In this document: positions 31,927 to 43,073 of the stretch, piece after piece
Layout: every line of letters begins with the position of its first letter
Numbering within the stretch: position 1 is the stretch's first letter
Source: Immersiella caudata
Lineage: Eukaryota > Ascomycota > Sordariomycetes > Sordariales > Lasiosphaeriaceae
Length of the DNA stretch: 64,000 bases
Reading direction: 5' to 3'
Assembly (NCBI GenBank): GCA_030512335.1
Contig: JAULSU010000002.1
Span: forward strand, 4,960,001 to 5,024,000
Translations under genes and position numbers: made by a program
Notes under the pieces: model-generated
Databases searched by the model: none
Seen by the model: only the letters and a program-made list of their open reading frames with translations
What the model was told of the DNA's origin: nothing

Positions 31927-34716
31927 GGCATCAGCCGGAGAGGCTAGCGGACTAGGGCATGCAGACAAAGACACAGGACCGTCATGCACAGCACTGTCAT
32001 GGCGGATCTAACCACACCCGCGGTACCAAGCCAAAAATGAGCGCAACACACGCTCACCATCTTGTGGAAAAGCATGAGAGAGTCACGTGCATATATCCGA
32101 CCTGGCTCAGGGCCTTTCTGCAACGTGAGCCGCCAGCAATGCAACGTCAAGCCCACCTCTAAACCTTTGGACAAGGGAGGTGATAAACTCAGAGAGCCAA
32201 GGGGCGTAGTAAGCATACCCCGAGTCTCACTTGTCTAGACCGTGACCTCGAATGTATCGAAAAGTGACTTTTGGTACATTGTCGACAACCGAAGTACGCG
32301 AGGTCGAAAACCAACCGAACATGCCGCAATAAGACACACCGCTCCGTCACCACTAGCACTTTGCCCAGGGATGCCTACGTGTAGTAGTCCATTGACCGAG
32401 GGTGCCGAGCTGCAACCGCATCTTGAAACGGCAACTAGTTGGGTGTTGAGGCTCAGTGACTGACTCCCTCGACCGTGACAGAGCCTGATGGCTCATGAAT
32501 GGATGGGATGGCTGGGTGGGGCAATCGGCAGTCGGCAGTCGGTCGTCGCGTACCGCGTCAACTCAGAATGAAAAAAAAGAGATGAAACGGCTGCCCCCAA
32601 TCTCCCGAGCCTTGCACAGCCAGGGCCTACCTTCTCTGCTTCGTCGTGGCGATGGCAAAACAATTCCCCCATCAGATGAACGCCGTCTAGACCCTATCTG
32701 ATAGGCCTTCAGTTTCGGTCAGAATGCCCAATCGATTTTTCGGAGCAGCCACACCACCGAGTCGGAGGTCGGAGATAGGATGAGAGGTAGGGCTGAAATC
32801 CACCCGCTCAACAGCCCTGGGGGGAGACAGGAATGCTGTGTAACCCCCTCCGAGCCCGCACCTCCTCTGGGCGCTGATTATCTTACCCACCTGCCATAAT
32901 CTGCCCCCGTGGCGGAGTCAGCTCCGTCCAGTCATCCGGCGCGGTGGCTGGTGGGGATATGATGACGGACCTGAACAAGATCGAAGGGCAGCGATCGGAG
33001 AAAAGCTGGAACGATTCAAATCGGCCCTGCCATTCAATCAAGTGCCGCTGCCCCGGCCTCCTGGCAGATGAGCGGTGAAAGGCCTTTCCTCCTCTGACCC
33101 TCGGCCAACGTAGTAGGCGAAAGGTGCACAGCCAGTGGCTGGCTGGCAAATGGCCCGTCAGCTTCAGACAGAAAAATGAGAATCATTATGATTTCTTTTT
33201 GTTCTCAACCGGCGTGGAGAGAGAGCAAGGGTCTCACCCACGCAGGCGTCCGTCAATGCCGGTGAGTGGCCAGCAGAGCGAAGCGTCTTACCAAACCGGC
33301 GATCAGTGCATCTGTGGGCGAGCCGCCAGTAGGGCGGCAGTGACAGATCATAGAGCATCCCGCCCCTCAAAGGACCCACCGGGGGCGCTTTTCAGGGCGT
33401 CCATGAGCTTTCCTTTCACCTACTGCGTTTCTTTTGCGATTACTCTCTCCCTAGTTCCGAACCGCGCGAACCAAGTAGTTCTCCGGGACTAGCACGGGGA
33501 CTCCTTGACGACATCTTTCCCATGCTGTTGAGCCCACACTGTTGCACTATTGAGTGTTGCTGAGCAAAGTACACCCTAACCGGAAGGACTAGGCGAGAGT
33601 CTCGATCCCGCCGTATTATGGCATCCTCGGGAGGGTTACCGCTGTGACGTAGGGTGAGAGGGATGGTTGCGTGGCTGCGGGCCGCAACAAGCCGTAATGG
33701 AACTATACCTGTGGAGTCGGTTGACTGGGAGAAATCAGGAAAGCACAGCGACGGTGGTGTCCTCGAAGCGAGCTCTCACCAAAACCCTAGCTCTCTGAAA
33801 CAGTCTCGATGACTAAAATGAAGAAGAAGGCTATCTGTTCCAGTGAAGTGCTGCTGGTCGCGGTGGCTGACAGAGTTGCACAAATGGAGCGCGAGGTCCT
33901 GAGACGGCGGGGTTGGTTAGAAGAGGGGTGTCTTAGGTGTCCTGGGATTGCCAGTGGGCGTAACGGCGGGTACCCCAAGGTACCCTCTCCCCGTTTGGTC
34001 TCGTCTGCTGTGAAGAGGTGGTCTGCCCCACATTCATTCATCAACTTCACAGCCGTGCCCATCAGACACGCTCTATCAGGCTCGCCTCCTAGCACTGCTG
34101 TCAGTGGTCGGATCACATATTAGTGAGCCTTGGTAGAGTCCGCCGCGATCGCTGCCTTGGACCACATGGTCCCACTGCTTCCCATGCTCATTCTAGAATT
34201 GTGATTGCAGCCGTGACGCGGTCAGATAGATTCGATAGATTGAAAAAGCAGAATGAACCAGGGTGAGGCCGGCACCCCGAAGCGGGTGAAGGTGCTGCGA
34301 CGTTATGCTGACAATGCCTGGACTTGCAGAGCCACCACACAAGTTCGGCAACTTGCGTGGTGACGACGAAGCACCGATTGGGGGAGGGGTGTTTCTTCGT
34401 CCCAGTGGCTCGTTGTGAAGTGGGAGTGGACAACCTCGGATGTGAGCGCATCACTCGACGTGCTTCATGGCGCCTCTCAGAGCGAGGTCGATTGGACGCC
34501 AGATTCCATTGCCTGCCCCGAGAAAGCGCTGAGACACGCCTCACCCCGTCACTGTACAAGTCACATTAAAGGGTTTGGGGATAACTGTACAAACCGCCTG
34601 ATGTTTGATAATTCTTCCGAACGGTGGCGTGACCAAACACTTGGGAGCCAGGATTCTGGATTTCCCGATCTCAGATCGAGGTTCAGTTTGTTTGGGGTAT
34701 CTCCGGCGCTCCCCGG

Positions 34717-34743
34717 CCCCCCCCCCCCCCCAAAAAAAAAAAA
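34717..34743. repeat. C15 followed directly by A12
   Basis: A poly-C run passes straight into a poly-A run. It is non-coding and of unknown origin. Confidence 0.9.
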
Positions 34744-37700
34744 CGAAACGAAGAGGAGGCGGCATTGTGTCACCGCGGGATGATTTGGCGAGTTGAAAAT
34801 CCTGGTGCAGTCAAAAAGGGGGTCTCTCAACATGGCTTTAGTCCCGAAAGCTTATTTCAACAGCGATCTTGAACGTCTCTGCGCCTGTACCACTGCAACC
34901 GCACCCTCAGCAATTTTTCCTGTTGCCTATCTTCCATGGCCTCATGGCTGTTGTATGTTCAGGGCGCGCTGCTCAAAACCACATTCCGGCCGCTCGTCAT
35001 GCATGCGAGTGGGCTCGACAAAGCCCCGAATGCTGCTGGCCGGCGGCAGAGAGGCCCAGTAATATAATGTCCTGCTCATCCGCCCGTTTACCGTATCCAC
35101 TTGCGGGAACGGGCATCTCGAGCAAACAAACAATATTTCGTGCATCGGCTGCCACAATGCAGCACTAGCACGGTAATCATTTGCAACAGCCCCGCAAATG
35201 GACGCTGAATGTAACAACGACGCGAACCTGTCGTGTTGTTATGATTTTTTTTGGTGGTGGCGTTGGTGTTTTTGTCCAACAGTCTTTCGCTGCTGCTGTG
35301 CTCACCACGAGCGGCCCCGCTGTCCTGTGTTGCGGTGCCGAAGGTTGGCGGGTGTCAATGGACGCCTCACGGCCGCGCGCCCCCGCCGACCACCGTTCGG
35401 AACGGCCCTGTGCGAAAAGGACGCTAACTCAAGCTCGACACGGGGTGGGTCCAGGTTCAGACCGCCGCCGACCGTCAGCGAGTCCTGTGCTGGCGGCTCC
35501 GGCCTTGGCCTTCCTGCAGCGCGGCAGAGCATCGCCCGAAAACAGGAAACGCTAATTGCATGTAGCCGTCTTGCCCGTTCATTGCATCAGCGAGTTTGCC
35601 GTACCGTCCGTCGCGGGGTTTGACCGGTGAGGATGATTGCTGTTGCTCGCCTTTTCGCGGCTGCCTGGAGCGTCCCAAGCCCCAAGCGTTGATAAAACGG
35701 AGGCCGAAGCGGGGCAAGCCTGTCCATTGTCGGGCCGGGAAGGTCGACTCATTTGGTTGCATCGGCAAGTCCTGGGCGTGCAAAGGCGCAAGGCAAGGGG
35801 GGGGTGAGTGTGTCGGGTTTTGTTGGGGCGCGGATCGAACTGTAGAGCGCTCTTGGCGGGTGGGAAACACGCCTACGACGGCTCGGGGTGGGCGCAACCA
35901 AATGCTGGGTTCATGCAAGTCATTCTGCGTGAAGCTGCAACCGGCCCCCCCTTCAATCTGGACGGCTGTTGAAGTCACCAGTGCCCGTCATCGGTTTGCG
36001 CCGCCTCAGGCATTTCGGGTGCACCGGTAGATGGGGAGCATTTGTTCATTCGGTCTGGAAGGCGGTCAATTCAGCGATGCGGGCTGACCTTCCTATGCGT
36101 CAGCCAGCGAAGCATTCGAATTGGAGGGTGCCTCTCAATCGACAAAGTGTCGGGCGACAGATAGCCGGGACGGGCGTTACTTACGAATTGCGCATTCGAC
36201 CCAGCCAGGGCATCCCCTGCTCCTAATGAGGCTGCGCGGCCAGTTTTGGCCCTGCCTTCGGCCCTCCTTGATTGGCGCAAGGTTCTTTTTTCTGTTTCGC
36301 AGTCGCCTCTGCCCGATGTTGCGTGCGGGTGCGGTGGAATTCCGCCGTTCCTTCGCGATCCTCTCCGGAAGCACCCGAACTGAAATGCGAGGATGAATGA
36401 TAAAAATCCGAGCGTGGATTGTTTGAGGTTTAGGATACGGTGTTTGGATGTGAGTTGACAACTCCCAGCAGCAAGAAGGAATGTTCCTGCGCCTGTACTG
36501 ACAATCATGGCCAGGTGCTGCCAGTCGGGCCAAGCACCGGCCTGCTAGCATTACCTGCGCTGCAGGCTAGCGGGTCGTTCCGGCGCCGTGTAATGTGGCA
36601 CAAAAACGACGAAGAGGGGGGGAGGCAGAAAAAGACAAACAGAAGCCTGGAGAAACATACGAGGATGGAGTCATGGCGCGCCTTGGAAGGACAAACTGAT
36701 TACTGCCTCCACCGCTGACCCAGAGGTCCGGATGATGGGCGAGTTGGCGCTTCTCCACTGTCTCAACGCCCGTGTGTCACCTTGCGAGAGGGAGTTTGGC
36801 GGCTGTCAGACTCTCCGCGCCCCAGCGCCAAGCAGGTCACACATGCTCTCTCAGGAACCGCAGGGCCTTTTGGGTTGCACAAGGCGCTGCAACTCTCAGT
36901 CTCCGATTTGGAATCTCTGCCGCCATTTTTATCTCGCTGTGCCTCTTTTGCGCGAATAGCCACGAACCTCGGCAACTCTTGCATACATACAAACCAGCAA
37001 AAACAATCACGATAGGTTAACGTGCCGACAATGTTTAATCTGGATACAGAAATAAACTCGAACTGGCTTCGAACCGCCAAAGTCGGTCGACTACGACGGA
37101 GGGGAACTTGTCTGGAAGCCAAATCGTTGGCGGGCTTGGAGCATGCAAAATACAATAGGCAGCAAGCTTTTGTCCCATGTCTGTCAATGCTCTGCCCTTG
37201 CCTCCCGCATCTGGTGCCCTCCTGGTCTTCCTCCAACTGCAGGAGCCGTACATGAGACCCCATGCCCCCCCTGTAGAGCCGCGAACTTGGGTCGGGATTC
37301 GGCAGAACCCTCAAAGCCACTCGTGTCTCACACGCACACGCACAAGGTCACACACACCACGGGGCCTGCTTGCTCTGAACCCCTCGCATACTCTCAATCT
37401 GTCCGCGAAACTACCACTTTGTTGTAGCCTCCTCCTCCTCCTCCTCCCCTGGCCCCCAAAGCGAACGTAGAAGAAGTTGAAGCTCAAGAAACTCGGCCAA
37501 ACGACCCGGTGATGTGAAATGATAAATGCCGGGTATCCTTCCATCCTCGAAAATGAATATACCGTGTTGTCGTTGCTGTGCAGTTGTATGGCGGCTTGGA
37601 TGCGCCCTGTGCACGGTCTTTTCTGCGCCATCCAAGAAAGCGTGCCGACAGAAGGAATAACAAAAAGAGGGAGGGGGAAAGAGGTGGAGGGTGGAAGCAA

Positions 37701-38245
37701 AGGAAAATCCCAATTCATTGTTGACCGTGGCGCAGGTCACTCGCCGCTCGACTACCAGACGCATAAAACCAATACTCTCGTGTTGGTCAGCGGCCAGACC
37801 CGACCAGCAAGATGAAGAAAAGTCCCAATCATTAACTGTCATGCCATGCCCTAGTCCCTTGCGCCATCCAATTTTCCCGCGGGACCCCACAGAAGTCCCA
37901 AGTGGGAACAAGTTTGAAGAAGATCAAGTAAAGGGGAAAGGTCTAAGGGATATCGAGCAGCCCGCCGAGTAAGTCACCAAAACAGTATATCCCGTAAATG
38001 CTCTCTGTCCGTTTCCCGAACCCCGGCTTTTGATCTTGATATCATAGAAGCGTAACAAAAGGAAAAAACGATGCTGCGCATGGGAGCCAATCGCATGGGA
38101 TTGCCGTGCGTGGCAACCGGCCCCTGAAATGGAATGCTCGACGATGCGGTGTTCGATAGCTGTGGGAAGGCCGGGATTTGTCGATGAAGCGTAGCGAGTG
38201 GCGCAGCAAAAAGTGATGATCCGCTCGGCGAGGCGTCATTGTGAT

Positions 38246-40808
38246 TCATGTCATGTTCATCGAAGACGAAGGCGGAATAGCCGTCGGATAGTAGCCGGCT
38301 GAGCTTGGCTTGCCCTCAAAGCGTCCACAACGCTGCGAATAGAAAGAGTTGCCGGCATAGAACATGCTCGGCAGCCCCGTCTCAGCTTCGCCCTTGACAC
38401 TGACCTTCGCAGGGTCGAATCCGCCACTCCCCATGGTCGCGGTGCTGCCGCTGCTGCTGCTGCTCTCCGGCTCGCTTCGCGCGTGCGAGAAGAGCTCGAT
38501 CTGGTGCTGCCTCGAATCTTCGCTTTCGTAAATGGGCCCCGCGTAGTACTGGTACGCCTTGGGTTCCGTGATAGCCTTGCAGTCTTCCGGCGAGATCATT
38601 GGCTCCATGGACAGGTCGTGATGGCGTGTTCCTCCGTAGCCTCGAGGGTCGCTGTACTGCCCGTAACCGGTCTGCATCATCGACTGGCTGGACGTGTAAT
38701 CTCCCCCACTGACCATGTTTGAAGAGTATCCAGTTCCAGCGATGCTACCGCCACCGGATCCTCCCGGCCCGCTGCTTGTGCTGGCCCTTCTCTCAGACTG
38801 GTAGTGTCCTGGGGATCGGCCCCGCACGATCATCTTGGCCGATTTTTTGTAGGCCACCCTGACGAAGGGATCACCCTGCTGCGATCCGGTATCAGCCCAC
38901 AGCTCGACAATGAGGTGATAGTACTGTTGTGCTGCCCGCCTCTTTCCGTTGTTGGCTGTGGCCTGCTTGAACTGGATGCGCTCAAACGTATGTTCGTTGT
39001 TTAGGCTGCTGTTGTTCTGCCCAAAGGCCTGGTCATAGCCCCTTGAAGATCCGAGATCGCCAACCGCGCTCGAGCTGTTGTAGATGCTGTTGATGGGGTG
39101 GTGGCTTGCCTGCGGAGGTTTTGCCGAGAGTCGGACTTTCTCCGGCTTGGCGATTGGGCCCTTGTCTCTCTTTGGCGTGTGCTGGACTAGTTCGATGGCG
39201 AGGTTTTCGTTGTCCGCTACCACAGCCGAGATGCTCATGGCGAAACCGTAGACTTGGTACGGCTGGGAGTTACCCGTTGCCACAAACTGAATCCCTGCAT
39301 TGGGGTAGTTGGGGTTAGGGGGCGAGAGTGAGTAGGAGCAGACGCATGAGAAGTAGTTCCGCCTATAGCATGTCCATTCGTTGTCGGCAAGGAAGAAGCC
39401 CTTATCGATGATGCCGTTGATCTCAGCCTTGATCGGAGTCTGCTGCGGGTCCTGGTAAGTCAAATGGCCAAGAGACACCATCGGGTTGAGTGGCGGGATG
39501 TTTTGCTGCGTCTTGGAGCCGTAGCCGGAGTCCATCCTGAGCGGATTGTACGTCACAGGGCTAGGTGTGGGCGAAGACAGCGGGTGTCGTCGTATGGCGG
39601 GGAAGGACGGAGACCGCGGCAAGTGGTGGTCGGGTTGTCTCCGATAGGACGGTGTTGACGGGCCGTAGAGGTCTCGCGCGCTGATGTGAGTTGCTGGGTG
39701 CGGTAACGTCGTGGAGCGAGGGGCTTGTGCCATGCCCGAACCAGACGTGTTACTGCTACAGCTGTAAGTTCTGGGCGGACCCAGGCGGCGCGCTGTGGTC
39801 ATCGGGAGCCACAGGAGGGGAGTTACATACTTGGAAGGTAGTCGAGGCCTGACGTCCAGGCCAGGGAAGAGGCTAGGCGCAGCGGAATAAAAGTGGCCGC
39901 CTTCAGGGGAGTAGGGCGGAACAGGCGGAGGGATCAGATTTAAGAAGTTTGACGGCTGGGCCGAAGCCTCCAAGGTGGACAGCGAGCTGGCAGATTCCTG
40001 AGTATAACTATGGTAAAGATCGGGTGTCAGCACGCAAGGCCAGCCATCGAACACCACGCCGCCATGCACGGGGCGAGCCGCTAGTGTCTATCAGAACCCG
40101 GCACCCGCAACTGCTGTACCTTGGTGCTGTGTGTGTACCATGCAAAACATCCAGGTGCACAGGTAGGACGGCGCCGTCGTACTGCCAACACTCGCAGTGG
40201 CACACGGCGGCCGGTACAGGATCGGGAGCGCGAAGCACAGCACTTGTGGCAACAACGGGCAGAGCAAGCAGAAATGCTCGCAACGGCTTCTCGATGCCAC
40301 CTATGTAGCACGTCCGGCGCCGAAGCAAGTACCCATGTCTCCGCACTCACGGCGATAGAAGGGAGTCGAGGCGAGGCGGGGAGGGGCAGAAGCTGCAAGC
40401 TGCAGCAACGACAGCAACCTCAACGTCTGGAGAGCCTCTGCGTTGTGCGGTCTTGGCTCCGTCGCTCTACCGCAGAGGCGAATTGCGGTGGTCGTAGCAG
40501 CTGGGGGCAACGCAAAAAAGGTGCGTCGAGGGTGTGCAAAAGCTGGCCCGCCGGCCCAAACACTTGTTCCCAAGGCTGGTGTCGTGCGTGGAGTGATGCA
40601 GAAGGAAAAGGTCGAGATCGAGGCTGGGGGACTTTGAAAGGGCATGATGCAGGAAAATAACGGTATAAGTGCGGCTAGGGAAGCAAGGTATAAAGTATTT
40701 GAACAGTCCTGGGCCGCTGTGACTGGCGGGCGAACCAATGGAAACAAGAGCCTCCCCGCTACTGGGGTCAGAGGGCTGCGTGAGTAGAACAGGTACGTAC
40801 CTCCTCAT
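38246..40808 (-). CDS. vib-1: NDT80/PhoG-like transcription factor VIB-1 (XprG)
   Basis: VIB-1 is a p53-like-fold regulator of heterokaryon-incompatibility death, extracellular proteases, starvation response and cellulase expression. Proposed exons 40808-40801, 40007-39831 and 39761-38246 give 566 residues. The NDT80 DNA-binding domain covers about residues 170-380 (DNEWTCYRRNYFSCVCSYSL, FAMSISAVVADNENLAIELV, FERIQFKQATANNGKRRAAQ, YYHLIVELWAD, KMIVRGRSPGHYQ). The N terminus has the conserved YTQESASSLSTLE and PSNFLNLIPPPVPPYS; the C-terminal third is rich in Ser, Gly and Tyr. The exon starting at 40007 has no ATG before the DNA-binding region other than those inside the small intron and GSGM, and upstream it opens only at a GTG. 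An ATGAGGAG exon with a GTACGT donor at 40808 joins in phase to give MRSYTQES. The first intron would be 793 bp. Confidence 0.9.
39762..39830 (-). other. In-phase 69-bp intron of vib-1
   Basis: Donor GTATGT and acceptor CTTACAG bound a stretch that is open in frame and a multiple of three. Splicing gives LPSNCSSNTSG; retention would add 23 residues rich in Leu, Pro and Arg, unlike the flanking protein. Splicing is favoured. Confidence 0.6.
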
Positions 40809-41290
40809 GTCAGCGTCGAGGTATTCAAGCCCGGCACAAGACGGCGGCGAGCCCCCGAAGTCCTGCTAGGAAACGCACCAGTCAGAAAAACCATTCTCGT
40901 CATGCACTAGTCAACTTCTCGCGGAGGGAGCGCGGCTCGAGCGGTCGCCGCAAAGGCAGCGATACAAGAAAAAAAAAGAAGAGGATAGCTGGACACGGAA
41001 ACAAATCTGTCTGGGAAGCCAGGGCTGGCCAAGAGCAAGAGCACGAGCACGACGGGAGCAGGCTGCGATGCGCTGCGCGGTGTGGGGTTGGCGCTGTGGT
41101 GTCTAGTCGTGGTTGCGGGTGGTGGAAGAGGGGGGGTGCCGTCGCCGAGGGCGGGTGTGTGAAATAAAAATGCAAGGCCTGCAGCGCGTCAGTCCAATCT
41201 CTCGTCGAGCGTCACGCAGGGCACGTCAGTTCATTGCCAGTTGAGTGAGTCTTCGGGCCAGATGAAAAGTGCGCAGCCGGCCCACGCGCT

Positions 41291-41311
41291 GCTCGCTCGC
41301 TCGCTCGCTCG
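41291..41311. repeat. (GCTC)5 microsatellite
   Basis: About five perfect copies of GCTC lie roughly 500 bases upstream of the vib-1 start, probably in its leader or promoter. Confidence 0.9.
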
Positions 41312-43055
41312 ACCCACGGGATCTTTGTGATGGAAGGAGCGACGAGGCAGGAAGCGGTGGGGATGGAAGCGAGAAAGGAAAGAAGGGAAGCAAAGGAAAC
41401 CGGGGAGCGGGCAGTGAGTGAGGGCAAAAGTTTGCTCCTCGCTGCTGCTGTCGCGGTCGTCTGGATACAATAGCGCACACCCCCTCGCGGGGAGCCATAC
41501 CTGCCAGTGACATCCAGTACAACAAGGTACCGCGCAGCCTGCAGAGGTACATCCCTCCTGGACCTGGCCGCTCTGGGGACGGCCAACTGCACGCCTGGCC
41601 ACGCCAGGACCAGTCGGAACCGAGGAGCGACCAGAAGCACCAGGGATTCCAATCACCCCTCAGCAGCCGGGATGGTACGCTCGCCCTGTCGTACGCGAAA
41701 AGAAATCGTGTGCAGACCAATTCAGAGCAACGAGAGCTGCTGCTGCGAACAGCTGCGCATTGGCGGAGCCAATTCACGCCGCAGATGGCGTTGGAATAAG
41801 GTGCGTGGGAAATCTAGACGTTTCGCTCGCTTTTCCTCTGCTTCCAGCGGCCACTGGGCCGCGGAATGGGGGGGTGGGAGGGGCGCTCGGGCAGACCCTG
41901 GCGCCAGAATAAGTCCCGAGATTGTCGGGCCGCCTTCAGCGCACAGCGCAGGCCCTCTTGGCCCGCAGATCGGAAACGGTGGAAGAGGGGCAGGCCCAGG
42001 CCAGGACCAGCCGGCGCCGGGGACGGTGGGAAGTTATGGGAGTGGCTGAAATGAGGAATGTGTGATTGTGGCTTTCTGAAGTTTTCACTGACCTTTGAAC
42101 ACCCAAAGTTGACACCGTCTCTTCTGCCAGGTCCTGCGCGACTGCAGCGGCCCCGCCATCTCGCGTCTCTCGTCTCGTTTCTTCACCACTCGCGCGGCGC
42201 AGGCATAGGCGTCTATTTGGATTGATTGCGCTTATATTGACACTGACAGCATCATGATCGTGGTCCGGCACGGAAGGGCGGGGTGGGCCGGGGGCCTTCT
42301 GCCCTGTCGCTTCTGGTTCGAGATGCGCGGCAATTCCCGTTCAAGACGCAGCACATCAAGGATTCGTACCCGGCGAGCCGTTGCAGGAAGCAGCAAGCAA
42401 GAAGCAAGCAGAAGAAGGAACAAAAAAAAAAGAGGAGGAGAACAAGATACCTTGTTTGGGAGTTGTTGACTCATACGAGGCTCCTCTGGCCTGGAGAGCG
42501 AGGCGTCGCTGCGATTTAGGTACGAAAGTAGCGAATGCGGCGGCACCTATGAGTAGACTCCCCTCTGACGGGGACACGGTCAGCCTCAACTGCACTCCAT
42601 CGTCCGTCTATATTGTCAGTCACTGGCCGCCAGAGCCTTGTCCCAACTCACGGCCTTCAGGAGTTTCCATAGCGCCGTGCGAACAGCAGACAGTGGACTG
42701 CCGGCGCAGAAAAGGAGACCAGCCTTCGCTGTCAAGCCCCTTGACCCCTCCGTTTTCTCTGCAGCTCGCCATCCCGCTGTGGCTTGCGGAGAGGCGTCTC
42801 GGGGATTGGTTGACTGACCTTGAGCCCTACCCTTGTCATGCCAAGCGCTCAATTTACACCCATGCACAGCGGCGAGAACGGGCTGGGCTTCAAACCTGAT
42901 TGATGGCGGCGTTTCGTCAGCGTTCTGCTCCAACGTCTCCAGTGATGACGAGAAGGGGGTCGCAACAAATGGTCACGTCCGGCACTGATGCCCACAAGGC
43001 GTGTCGGGCCCAAGACAGCGCCAATGTAGCTTGACTTTGCAAAAGGGAGGGGAGG

Positions 43056-43073
43056 GGCTGGCTGGCTGGCTGG
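43056..43073. repeat. (GGCT)4 microsatellite
   Basis: Four perfect GGCT copies lie in non-coding DNA. Confidence 0.85.

Larger units (their letters stand above)
31273..38245. other. Gene-poor region of about 7 kb downstream of vib-1
   Basis: No gene with a recognisable domain or coherent splice structure is seen. Frames after 31273 (to 31721 in one frame, to 31515 in another) read partly like protein and might be the tail of the orphan gene, but nothing fixes a model. The right end includes the 3' UTR of vib-1. Simple-sequence items are listed separately. Confidence 0.45.

Noticed and set aside
40008..40069. Extension of vib-1 to an in-frame start at 40069
   Set aside because: The codon there is GTG, which fungi do not normally use, and the stretch contains a branch-acceptor signal.
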